From positions 1 to 64,000 of the forward strand of contig JADJDU010000010.1 of the NCBI GenBank assembly GCA_016702505.1: a stretch of 64,000 nucleotides of DNA, written 5' to 3'. The notes under the pieces are model-generated. The model worked only from the letters and a program-made list of their open reading frames with translations. It had not been told where the DNA came from and did no database searches. Below, piece by piece: positions 51,228-60,787 of the stretch. Source of the DNA: Microthrixaceae bacterium (lineage in GTDB: Bacteria > Actinomycetota > Acidimicrobiia > Acidimicrobiales > Iamiaceae). A program made the position numbers and the translations under genes. Position 1 is the stretch's first letter, and every line of letters starts with the position of its first letter.

Positions 51228-52450
51228 ATGGAAGGCAACATCGCCTGGGTCCTGATCTCCACCGCATTGGTGTTGTTCATGACCCCCGGCCTCGCGTTCT
51301 TCTACGGCGGCATGGTCCGCTCGAAGAACTTCCTGGCCATGCTCATGCAGAACTTCTTCGCCATCGGCCTGCTCGCCGTGCTGTGGGTGGTGCTCGGCGC
51401 CTCCCTCGCCTTCGGCAACCTGGGCGACGGCGGCTGGATCGGCAACTTCGATCTGGTCGGCTTCAAGGGAGTGGGTGCGACCGACTCGATCTTCGGTCTC
51501 GGTATCCCCGACACGCTCTTCTTGAGCTTCCAGATGACCTTCGCCATCATCACCCCCGCCCTGATCACCGGTGCCACCGCCGATCGGCTCAAGTTCGCCG
51601 GCTACGCCGCGTTCATCGGGCTGTGGCTGATCCTCATCTACGCCCCGGTCGCCCACTGGGCCTTCGCCGGCGGCTGGATCGCCGAGATGGGTGCATGGGA
51701 CTTCGCCGGAGGCCTGGTGGTGCACATCAACGCCGGTGCCGCCGCCCTCGGTGTGCTGCTGGTGATCGGTAGCCGCAAGGGCCACGGCAAGGAACCGATG
51801 CCGCCCCACGCTCTGCCCTGGACCCTCATGGGTACCGGCATTCTGTGGTTCGGCTGGTTCGGCTTCAACGCCGGTTCCGCATTGGGTGCCAATGGCGTCG
51901 CCGCCCAGGCCCTGCTCAACACCATCGTCGCTCCCGCCGCTGCCATGTTGGGCTGGCTGATCGTGGAGAAGATCAAGGGCAAGCACGTCACCACCCTCGG
52001 TGCCGCTTCGGGAGCCGTGGCCGGCATGGTCGCCATTACCCCGTGCGCCGGTTTCGTGGGCACCATGCCCGCCCTCATCGTCGGCTTCCTCGCCGGCGTG
52101 GTCTGCTACCTGGCCCTGGCCATCAAGGAAGCGGCCAAGCTCGACGACGCCCTCGACGTGCTGGCCGTCCACCTGGTCGGCGGCCTGTTCGGCTCCATCG
52201 CCCTCGGCTTCTTCGCCGACCCGGCCATCAACGAGGTCATCCCCGCCGGTCTGCTGATCGACGGTGGCAACGCCGACCTGCTCATCGACCAGGTCGTGGC
52301 CTCGGCTGCGGTGTTCGTCTTCGCCCTGGTCGGCGGCTTCGTGATCGCCAAGGTGATCGACCTGACCATCGGCCTGCGGGTCGACGAGAGACCGAGGACA
52401 TCGGCCTCGACCAGGTCCTCCACGCCGAGACCGCCTACAACGCCCTGTGA
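51228..52450 (+). CDS. amtB: Ammonium transporter AmtB (frameshift near the 3' end)
   Basis: About 407 residues after repair, from ATG 51228 with GAAAGG upstream. Eleven membrane helices; the twin His are in VVHINAGAAAL and LAVHLVGGL. TPGLAFFYGGMVRSKNFL, FGWFGFNAGSALG and LGAASGAVAGMVAITP are Amt signatures. One base seems to be missing near 52388 (GACGAGAGACC for GACGAGGAGACC). The repaired end reads ETEDIGLDQVLHAETAYNAL and stops at 52450. As written, the frame instead runs through a ~34-residue linker into glnK in the same frame, giving one 533-residue AmtB-GlnK polypeptide. Ammonium uptake, gated by GlnK. Confidence 0.92.
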
Positions 52451-52490
52451 GCGCCCCCAGCGCCCCGTCACTGCGAGAGGATTTCCAACC

Positions 52491-52829
52491 ATGAAGCTGA
52501 TCACCGCAATCGTGAAGCCGTTCAAGCTCGACGAGGTGAAGGAGGCCCTCAAGGCCGCCGGAGCCAACGGCATCACCGTCACCGAGGTCCAGGGCTTCGG
52601 CCGTCAGGCCGGCCACACCGAGGTCTACCGAGGCACCGAGTACAAGGTGGACTTCGTTCCCAAGATCCGCCTCGACCTAGTGGTGGACGACAACGAGGTC
52701 GACGCCTTGTTGAGCGCCATCACCGAGTCGGCCCGCACCGGCAAGATCGGTGACGGGAAGATCTGGGTGACCGAGGTGGACACCGTGCAACGGATCCGTA
52801 CCGGAGAGCAGGGAGCCGAGGCCGTCTAG
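52491..52829 (+). CDS. glnK: PII signal protein GlnK
   Basis: 112 residues from the ATG at 52491, with AGAGGA upstream. MKLITAIVKPFKLDEVKEAL, VTEVQGFGRQAGHTEVYRGT, then EYKVDFVPKIRLDLVVDD; Tyr51 in the T-loop is the residue that GlnD uridylylates or adenylylates. TGKIGDGKIWV is the C-terminal PII signature. It binds ATP/ADP and 2-oxoglutarate, reports nitrogen state and plugs AmtB. It lies between amtB and glnD, the standard actinobacterial order. Confidence 0.95.
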   Translation: MKLITAIVKPFKLDEVKEALKAAGANGITVTEVQGFGRQAGHTEVYRGTEYKVDFVPKIRLDLVVDDNEVDALLSAITESARTGKIGDGKIWVTEVDTVQRIRTGEQGAEAV

Positions 52830-52858
52830 GCCCCAGTACCCAAGAAAGGAATTAAACC

Positions 52859-55156
52859 GTGAGCCTCGCCGCCATCCGTGACCGTCTCCTCGATGACCAG
52901 ACCCTGAGGGGTCGAAGGTTCGCCGAGGCTTGGCGAACGGAGGTCGACGACTGGCTCACGGCCCAGTTCGAAACCGCCGCCGGCAGCGCTGACCCATCGG
53001 GATTGGCTCTGGTGGCGGTCGGAGGTTACGGGCGAGGAGACCTGGCCCCAGGTTCGGATCTGGATCTGCTTCTGCTCCACCGAGGCAAGCAACCCCCAGC
53101 CGAGGTTGCCCAGCAGATCTGGTATCCGATCTGGGATCAGGGTCTGAAGCTCGGTCATTCGGTGCGGACCGTGTCCGACGCGCTGGCGCTGGCCAGCGAG
53201 GATCTCGACACCGCCACGTCGTTGCTGACCATCCGCCACTTGGCCGGCGATGCCGAGCTCACGTTCTCGCTGGCCGAGATGGCGCTGGAACGGTGGCGCA
53301 AGCGGGCCAAGCGCAACCTGGCCACGCTTCGGCAATCGGTTATGGCCCGCCAGGCCCGGTTCGGAGAGGTCGCCTATCTGCTCGAGCCCGACCTCAAGGA
53401 AGGCCGTGGCGGTCTGCGAGACATCCACGCCCTGCGCTGGGCCGAGATCGCCCGATCGGTGCTCGATCATGCCGACCCCCAAGAGTTGAGCCAGGCTGAA
53501 GAGGTCCTGTTCTCGGCCCGAGTCGAGCTCCACCGCGCCACCGGCAAGGCCGGCGACAGGCTGACGTTGGACCAGCAGGACGCGGTGGGCAAGGCCCTGG
53601 GCACCGACGCCGATGGTCTCATGTCCTCGATCGCCGATGCCGCCAGCACGGTGGCCTGGATCGCCGATGAGACCTGGGACCGAGTCGGATTGGCCGGTTC
53701 CACCGGGACCAGCCTGTTGGGCTGGCGCAGCCGCGACCGCGCGCCGGGTCTCGTGGTTCGAGGTGGGCAGGTCCACCTCGAAGCCAGCAACGACCCAGCG
53801 GTACACCCCAACCAGGTTCTGGACACCGCCATCCTGGCCGCTCGCAAGCGGGCTCGGATCGCCCGTGATTCCCTCGAACGCCTGGCTGACCGGGGGATCA
53901 CACCGGCGGCGGGGGAGACCTGGAACGAAGACACCCGCACTCGATTCGTCGACCTGCTGTCTTGCGGTCACGACGCCGTGGCCGTCATAGAAGCCCTCGA
54001 CCACGTCGGTCTATGGGGGCGCTTCATCCCCGAATGGGACGGCGTTCGCAACCGCCCTCAACGCAACGCCTACCACCGCTTCACCGTGGACCGGCACCTC
54101 CTCGAAACCTGTGCCAACGCCTCGGCCCTGGCCGGTCGGGTGACCCGTCCCGACCTGTTGTTGTTCGGCGCCTTGTTCCACGACATCGGCAAGGGCCGTC
54201 CCGGTGACCACACCGAGGTGGGAATCGAGCTCATGGATGAGATCGGCCCTCGTCTCGGGTACTCCGAGGAAGAGATCGACGTCCTCCGAGCCCTGATCCG
54301 CCATCACCTCCTGTTGCCCGACGTGGCCGTACGTCGGGACCTCTCCGACGACGCCACCATCCACGCCGTGGCCGACGCCGTCGGGGATCGGGTCACCCTC
54401 GAACTGCTGGCCGCCCTGACCGAGGCCGATTCGCTGGCCACCGGGCCCGCGGCCTGGGGTCGGTGGAAGGCGGATCTGGTCCGGGAACTGGTCCGCCGGG
54501 TCGATCACCAGCTCGCGGGCGGGGACCTCTCGGTGCTGGTCACCGAGGAGTTCCCCGACGAACGCCAACGAAGCCTCCTGGCTGGCGGTGAGATCTCCAT
54601 TCTGGGTGAGGGCGACACGCTGGAGCTGGTGGCCCCCGACCAACCCGGTCTGTTCGTTCGGGCTGCCGGGGTCTTGGCCCTGCACGGTCTGGACGTGTTG
54701 ACCGCCGACGCCACCGCCCGAGACGGGATGGCCCTGGAACGGTTCCGGGTCGAGTCCCGGTTCGGGTCGATGATCGCCTGGGAACGGGTGGAAGCCGACC
54801 TGCGATCCGCGCTCGATCACCGGCTGGCCATCGAGGCCAGGCTGGCCGATCGGATCGCCACCTACTCTCGGGGCGAGTCCAGGGTCGGCATGCCGCCCCC
54901 CTCGATCCGCTTCGACGATGCCGCCTCGATGTCGGCGACGGTGGTCGAGGTGACCGCCCCCGATCGCATCGGACAGCTGTACCGGGTCCTACGGGCTTTC
55001 GCTGAGCTCGATCTGGACGTACGGGTGGCCAAGATCCACACGCTCGGGGATCTCATGATCGACGCCTTCTACGTCACCCACCGCGATGGATCGCTGGTGG
55101 AGGAACGGGGTGTGCGGGCCGAGTTGGAGCGGGCCCTGGCCCACGCCGTTTCCTGA
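52859..55156 (+). CDS. glnD: PII uridylyl/adenylyltransferase GlnD
   Basis: 765 residues from the GTG at 52859 with AAAGGA upstream. An N-terminal nucleotidyltransferase has GGYGRGDLAPGSDLDLLLL; a GlnE-linked helical region follows (RGGLRDIHALRWAEIARSVL); the HD phosphohydrolase has LLFGALFHDIGKGRPGDHTE and LIRHHLLLPDVAV; two ACT domains end the protein (LELVAPDQPGLFVRAAGVLA and VEVTAPDRIGQLYRVLRAFA). It modifies GlnK Tyr51 when nitrogen is low and reverses this when glutamine is high. Last gene of the amtB-glnK-glnD operon. Confidence 0.95.
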   Translation: MSLAAIRDRLLDDQTLRGRRFAEAWRTEVDDWLTAQFETAAGSADPSGLALVAVGGYGRGDLAPGSDLDLLLLHRGKQPPAEVAQQIWYPIWDQGLKLGHSVRTVSDALALASEDLDTATSLLTIRHLAGDAELTFSLAEMALERWRKRAKRNLATLRQSVMARQARFGEVAYLLEPDLKEGRGGLRDIHALRWAEIARSVLDHADPQELSQAEEVLFSARVELHRATGKAGDRLTLDQQDAVGKALGTDADGLMSSIADAASTVAWIADETWDRVGLAGSTGTSLLGWRSRDRAPGLVVRGGQVHLEASNDPAVHPNQVLDTAILAARKRARIARDSLERLADRGITPAAGETWNEDTRTRFVDLLSCGHDAVAVIEALDHVGLWGRFIPEWDGVRNRPQRNAYHRFTVDRHLLETCANASALAGRVTRPDLLLFGALFHDIGKGRPGDHTEVGIELMDEIGPRLGYSEEEIDVLRALIRHHLLLPDVAVRRDLSDDATIHAVADAVGDRVTLELLAALTEADSLATGPAAWGRWKADLVRELVRRVDHQLAGGDLSVLVTEEFPDERQRSLLAGGEISILGEGDTLELVAPDQPGLFVRAAGVLALHGLDVLTADATARDGMALERFRVESRFGSMIAWERVEADLRSALDHRLAIEARLADRIATYSRGESRVGMPPPSIRFDDAASMSATVVEVTAPDRIGQLYRVLRAFAELDLDVRVAKIHTLGDLMIDAFYVTHRDGSLVEERGVRAELERALAHAVS

Positions 55157-55161
55157 CCTGA

Positions 55162-56017
55162 TCAGTCACCGCGCAGGAAACGTTCGACCTCTTCGACCAG
55201 CGCCCCCGGGTCGGTGTCGTCCACCTCGGCGGTAGGTTCGTCGTCGGCCGCGGCTTCCAGGTCCGAGACGTAGGCGGCGGTGTCGTCGTCGGACGCGACC
55301 AGCTCGTCGATCTGGCGGATGTAGGCCGCGCTGGCGATCTCGAGGTCGGTGGTCGGTAGCTGCACCCCGATCACCCGGGCGGCCCGCTCCACCAAGGCCA
55401 GCGTGGCCTTGGGTGATGGGGCACCGGACACATAGGTGGGGACCGACGCCCACAACGACACCGTGGGGACGCCGGCCTCGCGCAAGGCGGCGCCCAGGAC
55501 CCCGACGATCCCGGTCGGTCCCTCAGGTGGAGCGGACCAGGCCGAGGCGGGCCGCCAACTCGGGGTCGTCGGCGGTGCCGGTGACCATGGTGGGGCGGGT
55601 GTGGGGGATGTCCGACAACAGCGCACCCAGGGTTATCACCAAGGAAACGTCCAGCGCCGATACCAGGTCGAGCACGGCGCGTGTCCAGGTACGCCACCGC
55701 AGGTGCGGCTCCTGGCCGACCAGGACCGCCAGGTCGCGGTCGGTGTCGGTGACCGCCGACCACAGCTCGGTGTCGGGCCACAGGATCTGGCGCTCGCCGG
55801 TCTCGGCCTGGCGCACAACCGGTCGGGTGGAGGTGAAGTCGAAGAACTCCTCGGAGTCGACGGTGGCGACCTGCTCGGCCCCATGGCGGTGGATCAGCCA
55901 CCGGACCGCTCCCGACGCGGCGTCTCCGGCATCGTTCCAACCCTCGAAAGCGGTCACCAGCACTGGTCGGCGCAGCTCGGGGTGGTGAATCCAACGGATC
56001 GGGCTCACGGGGCCCAC
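55162..56017 (-). CDS. PAC2 (proteasome assembly chaperone-like) protein, frameshifted
   Basis: About 285 residues after repair, from the start near 56017 or GTG 56008. The PAC2 fold is clear: PVLVTAFEGWNDAGDAASGA, VDSEEFFDFTSTRPVV, LVITLGALLSDIPHTRPTMV. The frame is lost at about 55522: the expected codons for STYEGPTGIVGVLG appear two bases short, and the protein continues in another frame (GIVGVLGAALREAGVPTVSL, VPTYVSGAPSPKATLALVER) to the stop at 55162. Actinobacterial PAC2 proteins are conserved next to DNA-repair or proteasome genes; role uncertain. Convergent with glnD. Confidence 0.85.
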
Positions 56018-56041
56018 GCTACCGGCCTACGCTCGGCGACC

Positions 56042-56515
56042 GTGGCCGTACAGGTAGAGATCGCAGACCAGACCACCGACGAACTGGTGGAAGCCTTCGT
56101 CCGCCTCACGCCCCAGCTCTCCAGCTCGGCCCCGCCTCCCGGTGCTGTCGAACTGGCAGAGATCGTGGCGTCTCCCGCCACCCACCTGCTGGTGGCTCGT
56201 GGCGACGATGGGACGATCCTGGGCTCGCTGACGCTGGTCCTGTTCCGCATCCCGACCGGAATGCGGGCGTGGATCGAAGACGTGGTCGTAGACGGCGACG
56301 CCCGCGGCCAGGGTGTGGGGGATGCTCTCAACCGCTTCGCCCTGGACCTGGCCGCCCAGCACGGGGCCCGGTCGGTGGACCTGACATCGCGTCCCAGCCG
56401 GGAGGCCGCCAACCGGCTCTACCGTCGGCTCGGCTTCGAACCGCGCGAAACCAACGTCTACCGCTATCAGGCGGGGTCCAACCTGAACACTGTTCCTTCC
56501 AGCGAAAGCACATAG
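56042..56515 (+). CDS. GNAT-family N-acetyltransferase
   Basis: 157 residues from the GTG at 56042. Acetyl-CoA-binding motif A is DVVVDGDARGQGVGDALNRF; motif B is SREAANRLYRRLGFEPRETN; the N-terminal strand region is LLVARGDDGTILGSLTLVLF. It transfers acetyl groups to an unknown amine, cytoplasmic. It is divergent from the PAC2 gene with 24 bases between, and its 3' end overlaps that of the sugar dehydrogenase gene tail to tail by 49 bases. Confidence 0.85.
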   Translation: MAVQVEIADQTTDELVEAFVRLTPQLSSSAPPPGAVELAEIVASPATHLLVARGDDGTILGSLTLVLFRIPTGMRAWIEDVVVDGDARGQGVGDALNRFALDLAAQHGARSVDLTSRPSREAANRLYRRLGFEPRETNVYRYQAGSNLNTVPSSEST

Positions 56516-57675
56516 ACGTTGCCGTCCTGGTCGGTGCCGAACGAGGAGGGACTCGGGATGTGCAGGCCGAGGTCTACCGCCTCGATGGCGTCGTCTTCAC
56601 CTACGAGCAGGGCCTGGACCCAGCCGGTGCAATAGTCAGACACCAGGTAGGCGCCGTCGAGGCCGACCAGGTTCGTGCCCCGATATACGACGCCTCCGGT
56701 GACCGAGCAACCGCCCAGGTCGTCGTCGTGGTGGTAGGAGAAGACCGGCGCCACGGCATCGGAGGGGCGACGGTCGTCGCCCTCCAGGTAGGGCTCGGGG
56801 CCCTCGTATCCGCTCCATCCGAAGTCGGCACCGTCCAGATCGGCCAGCGCGATGCGGTTCACCTCTTCGATGGCGTTCTGGCCGACGTCGGCGATCCACA
56901 TCACCTGATCCTGGGGGTCTATGTCGAAGCGCCACGGATTGCGCAGCCCGAGGGCGACGATCTCGTGGTCCTCGTCTCCGCTCAGGTCGACCCTGATCAG
57001 CTTGCCCAGCAGGGTGTCGGGGTCCTGGGCGTTGTTGTCGGGGTCGTCGCCGGACCCACCGTCGCCCAGGCCCAGCCAGAGCTGGTTGTCGGAGTCGACG
57101 AGCAGGTGGCCGCCGTTGTGGTTGGAGAAGGGCTGGGCCTGGGTCAGCAACACCTGGCGGGTGTCGGGGTCGACTGTTGTTCCATCGTCGTCCTCGGTCA
57201 CGTCGTAGGCGGCCACGGTGCTGGTGCCGTCCAGGTCGGTGTAGCTGACGAACAGGGTCGCACCGTCGGTGGAGAACGCCATCCCGAGCAGGCCCTGCTC
57301 CATGTCCAACGATGTCTCGTCCGACAGGTCCAACACCGGATCGGGAGCAGGATCGAGGGTGCCGTCGTCCTCAACCTCGAGGCGTCGGACGGTACCGGCC
57401 TTCTCGGCGGCCCACAGCTGTGCGTCGCCTGGGCGCACAACCAGGGCGATGGGCTCGGTCAACTCGGCCACCTCGGTGGCCTTGACCTTCCCGATGCCGT
57501 GATCGGCAGGGTCGGCATCGCCCGCTTGGGTGGTGGAGGAGGATGTGGTCGAACGATTCGAGCCGGTGTCCGAGGTGTCGGTGGATGCATCGTCGCTGCA
57601 CCCTGGGATCAACAAGATCCCCGCAGCCGCCACGGTGGCGAGCGCGGTGCGGTAGAAGGTTCGGGCAGGTTGCAT
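56467..57675 (-). CDS. PQQ-dependent glucose/sorbosone dehydrogenase-like lipoprotein
   Basis: 402 residues from the ATG at 57675. Lipoprotein signal AAAGILLIPGCSDD, then a Ser/Thr/Asp-rich linker to about residue 55. The six-bladed propeller carries the sGDH/HHIP motifs: EPIALVVRPGDAQLWAAEKA, EQGLLGMAFSTDGATLFVSY, HNGGHLLVDSDNQLWLGLGD (His and Asn of the active site), LGLRNPWRFDID and WIADVGQNAIEEVNRI. PSSFGTDQDGNVYVLSLEG ends the fold. It would oxidise sugars outside the membrane with PQQ; no PQQ synthesis genes are seen here. Confidence 0.88.
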   Translation of the reverse strand: MQPARTFYRTALATVAAAGILLIPGCSDDASTDTSDTGSNRSTTSSSTTQAGDADPADHGIGKVKATEVAELTEPIALVVRPGDAQLWAAEKAGTVRRLEVEDDGTLDPAPDPVLDLSDETSLDMEQGLLGMAFSTDGATLFVSYTDLDGTSTVAAYDVTEDDDGTTVDPDTRQVLLTQAQPFSNHNGGHLLVDSDNQLWLGLGDGGSGDDPDNNAQDPDTLLGKLIRVDLSGDEDHEIVALGLRNPWRFDIDPQDQVMWIADVGQNAIEEVNRIALADLDGADFGWSGYEGPEPYLEGDDRRPSDAVAPVFSYHHDDDLGGCSVTGGVVYRGTNLVGLDGAYLVSDYCTGWVQALLVGEDDAIEAVDLGLHIPSPSSFGTDQDGNVYVLSLEGTVFRLDPA

Positions 57676-57794
57676 CGACAACGGAGAACTTCCCCTGGTG
57701 GTGTGTGCCGGGCGGTGGTCGCCGGTCGCCGGGCAGGCTAGAGCAGTGGTCACCGGGGCTTCACTCGGGCCGCCGATCGGCCGATGACTGTGGG

Positions 57795-58373
57795 GTGACC
57801 GTCGTCTCAGCCTACGATCGGGTCTTCGTGAACCTGAGTCCCTCCGCCCTCTACGCCCATGCCCGCAGTGAGCCGGGCCGGCGGGCCATCCGCTACGTGG
57901 CAACATCTGGGTTCGGCGTCGTCGCCACCCAGCTCCTGCTGGCTCTGATGCTGCACGTCTTGGAGTGGCGCTCAGGCGTGTCCAACGTGGTGGCGGTGTC
58001 GGTGGTGTCGGTCCCGGCCTTTCTCCTCAACAAGTACTGGGTGTGGGGGAAACGGGGCCGAGCCCACATGCGCCGTGAGGTTCTGCCGTTCTGGCTGTTC
58101 ACCATCGCCGGACTGGGTCTGTCCACGCTCTTCGTGGTGCTGGTGGCGACGGCCACCAAGGACCCGACCGTCCCCGAGCTCCGCCACGGCAACCCCTTCG
58201 CCGTCCAGCTCGCCAACATCGCCGGATTCGGTGTGCTGTGGGTGCTCAAGTACATGTTCTTGGACAAGATCATGTTCGGCCCGCACCATCACACCCCCTA
58301 CGACGAGGACATCGAGGAGCTGGAAGCGGCCGAGGCCCTCACCCACGCTCAGAAGACCCCGATGAACGGCTGA
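57795..58373 (+). CDS. GtrA-family membrane protein
   Basis: 192 residues from the GTG at 57795 (or GTG 57827 in frame, MNLSPSALYAHARS). Four membrane helices (IRYVATSGFGVVATQLLLAL, VVAVSVVSVPAFLLNKYWVW, FTIAGLGLSTLFVVLVATAT and ANIAGFGVLWVLKYMFLDKI). AFLLNKYWVW and KYMFLDKIMF are GtrA hallmarks; members are proposed to flip polyprenyl-linked sugars. A polar tail (YDEDIEELEAAEALTHAQKT) follows. Next to a GT-C membrane protein and a methyltransferase, so a role in envelope glycan or lipid synthesis is likely. Confidence 0.88.
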   Translation: MTVVSAYDRVFVNLSPSALYAHARSEPGRRAIRYVATSGFGVVATQLLLALMLHVLEWRSGVSNVVAVSVVSVPAFLLNKYWVWGKRGRAHMRREVLPFWLFTIAGLGLSTLFVVLVATATKDPTVPELRHGNPFAVQLANIAGFGVLWVLKYMFLDKIMFGPHHHTPYDEDIEELEAAEALTHAQKTPMNG

Positions 58374-58404
58374 TCGGCGACGGCGCGGAGGGGACGCAGG
58401 CACC

Positions 58405-60084
58405 GTGACGATCACCACACCACCCCAGGGGCTCGAACAGGAGGTCTTGGCGCGCGCCGCTCGGGCGACGGGGAAGGGGATCGGCTATCCCACCGACCGT
58501 CCTCCGCGGGAGCTGGGTCCAGCCCCGACGTTGGTCGAGGTCGCCATCTTGGGCGTGGCCTTCGTGATCGGCATCGTGCAGCGATGGAACCTTCTCACCG
58601 GGCCACTGGGATACATCGACCTGGACGAAGCTGCCGCCGGACTGGCCGCCCACAGCTTCTTTCGTGAACCATCGGTGTTCTTCCCGGGGCAGCCCTACGG
58701 CGGGACCCCCGAGACCGCCCTGGTCGCTGTCGTACACCAGCTGTTCGGGAGCGGGACCCTTCAGCTCAAGATCGTGCCGGTGGTGCTGCACCTGGTGGCG
58801 TGCCTGCTGGTGTGGGGAGCGGCCCGGCGGGTGGTGCCGACGCGGGCCGGCCAGCTAGCCGCCCCGATCCTGTTGTGGCTGGGTCCGGCTGGCGGGGTGT
58901 GGCAGTCGACCAAGGAACGCGGCTTCTACGGGGCGGCCATCGTGGCCGCGGCGCTGATCGTTTGGCTGGTGGCCCGACTGGACCATCACCTCCACCACGC
59001 TGGCCGCGTCGACCCGGCCCGAGAGGCCCTCACCCGTCGCGAACTCGTGGGCTTGGGCGTGGCCCTGGGTGTCGGTTGGTGGGTCAGCCCGCTGCTCTTG
59101 CTGGTGGGGCTGCCGGCGTTGGCTTGGGTGCTGTTTCGCGATGCTGGACGGCTCGATCACTGGACCCGGGTTCTGGTGGGGGCGGTCATCGGTGCTGCAC
59201 CCTGGATCGTGTGGAACGTGATCCACGCCTTCAGTTCGCTGCGCCAACCCGCCAGCCTCGGATCCGATGCTCCTGGACGGTTCGGCGAGGGCATCGCCAA
59301 GCTGGCCGTCCTCCTCGGGCTCGAGACCCCGTGGGACCCGGACCGCACCCTCGTGCCCATGGCCCGGTTCGTGGCCGTGATCGTGTTGTTGGCCGCGGTG
59401 GCGGTGGCTCTCAGTCGCCATCCATCCACGGGAGCCAGCCTGCCAGCGGTGATGGTGATCGGATACTTGATCTTGTACCCGTTGGCCAACAACACGGGAA
59501 CGGTCGGGGCCGACCCTCGCTACCTGTACCCCATGCTCCCGGCCATGGCCCTGCTGCTGGCCGGCCTGGTGCCGTCTCCCCGGGCCGTGCCACCGGCCGC
59601 GGTGGCCCTGGTGGTCGCGGTGCTGGCCGCCGCTTCCACGTCGTGGGGCATCTCGGGCATGAACGAGGTCAGTGGCACCGACGTTCGCTTTCTTGCCGCA
59701 CCTGGGACCGACGACGTGATCCGGCTGCTGGAGGAGAACGACGTCGAGTACGTGGTGACCGACCTGGCCGGAACCCAGATCACCTACCAGTCCGGTGGCC
59801 GGATCAAGGCTTCGTCGTTCGCGGTTCCCCGCTTCGACGACCTCGAGTGCACGATGCTGGTCGAGCAGCCATCCACCTATGTCTTGGACAACAAGCTGGC
59901 CAACAACGTGGCCAACCTGGAGTGGTACCTGGCCACCAACCAGATCTCTTACTCGAAGCACCTGGCCGGCACGTGGACGGTGATCTTCGTGGACGAGTGG
60001 GTGCCTCCGTGGGAGGCCGGTCTGGGCATGCTCCTCGGTGTCGTCCCCATCCCCGACTGCGGTGACGGGGCGGGCCGTAGATAG
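58405..60084 (+). CDS. GT-C type membrane glycosyltransferase-like protein
   Basis: 559 residues from the GTG at 58405. About 11 helices; the first loop has GYIDLDEAAAGLAAHSFFRE with the Asp/Glu motif typical of GT39/GT-C enzymes that use polyprenyl-phosphate sugars. A soluble C-terminal part of ~120 residues (GTDDVIRLLEENDVEYVVTD, LVEQPSTYVLDNKLANNVAN) closes the protein. Its length and shape match DUF2029/GT39-type proteins of mycobacteria. It starts 31 bases after gtrA and is followed after 11 bases by a methyltransferase, probably one operon. Sugar and acceptor unknown. Confidence 0.8.
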   Translation: MTITTPPQGLEQEVLARAARATGKGIGYPTDRPPRELGPAPTLVEVAILGVAFVIGIVQRWNLLTGPLGYIDLDEAAAGLAAHSFFREPSVFFPGQPYGGTPETALVAVVHQLFGSGTLQLKIVPVVLHLVACLLVWGAARRVVPTRAGQLAAPILLWLGPAGGVWQSTKERGFYGAAIVAAALIVWLVARLDHHLHHAGRVDPAREALTRRELVGLGVALGVGWWVSPLLLLVGLPALAWVLFRDAGRLDHWTRVLVGAVIGAAPWIVWNVIHAFSSLRQPASLGSDAPGRFGEGIAKLAVLLGLETPWDPDRTLVPMARFVAVIVLLAAVAVALSRHPSTGASLPAVMVIGYLILYPLANNTGTVGADPRYLYPMLPAMALLLAGLVPSPRAVPPAAVALVVAVLAAASTSWGISGMNEVSGTDVRFLAAPGTDDVIRLLEENDVEYVVTDLAGTQITYQSGGRIKASSFAVPRFDDLECTMLVEQPSTYVLDNKLANNVANLEWYLATNQISYSKHLAGTWTVIFVDEWVPPWEAGLGMLLGVVPIPDCGDGAGRR

Positions 60085-60095
60085 CGTCTCGGCTC

Positions 60096-60758
60096 GTGAC
60101 CGACCAGATCCTTCCTGACCCCGAGACGGACATGGCCGCCGGCGTCCGCCTGGCGGCGGTCGGAGCCCGAGGTTTCATGCCTACAGATGAGGGCGACTCC
60201 CTGTGGGTCGCGGCGATGGAAGCCACCGCCGCGGTGCCTGACGCCCCGCTGCTGGAGATCGGTTCGTACTGCGGCAAGTCCTCGGTGTGGTTGGGGGCGG
60301 CAGCTCAGGCTGCCGGTGTGGTGCTGTTCGCCTTGGACCACCATCGGGGGTCGGAGGAGAACCAGGCCGGATGGGAGTGGCACGAACCGGACCTGGTCGA
60401 TACCGAGGTGGGGCGCATGGACACCTTGCCCCGGTTCCGTCGGACCGTGTTCGACGCCGGGCTGGAGGGATCGGTGGTGGCCGTCGTCGGGGACTCGCCC
60501 ACCGTCGGACGGTTCTGGTCGACACCGCTGGCGTTGTTGTTCATAGACGGCGGTCACGGTTCGGAACCGGCCCACCGCGACTACGACCTGTGGACCCCGC
60601 ACGTGGCGCCGGGCGGCACGTTGTGCATCCACGACGTGTTCCCCGATCCTGCCGATGGCGGCCGCCCGCCCTATGAGATCTACGTGAGGTCCCTCCAGGA
60701 CGGGTTCGTGGAACGACGTGCGGTCGGATCCATGCGGATCCTGACCCGCCCGGCCTGA
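60096..60758 (+). CDS. Class I SAM-dependent methyltransferase
   Basis: 220 residues from the GTG at 60096. The SAM-binding loop is APLLEIGSYCGKSSVWLGAA with motif ALDHHRGSEENQAGW, then LLFIDGGHGSEPAHRDYDLW and GGTLCIHDVFPDPADGG, the pattern of the Methyltransf_24 family that often modifies O-linked glycans or lipids. It follows the GT-C protein by 11 bases, so a role in the same envelope pathway is plausible. Intact. Confidence 0.85.
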   Translation: MTDQILPDPETDMAAGVRLAAVGARGFMPTDEGDSLWVAAMEATAAVPDAPLLEIGSYCGKSSVWLGAAAQAAGVVLFALDHHRGSEENQAGWEWHEPDLVDTEVGRMDTLPRFRRTVFDAGLEGSVVAVVGDSPTVGRFWSTPLALLFIDGGHGSEPAHRDYDLWTPHVAPGGTLCIHDVFPDPADGGRPPYEIYVRSLQDGFVERRAVGSMRILTRPA

Positions 60759-60787
60759 TCGGCCCAACCCGTTCGGCGGATCGGGGC

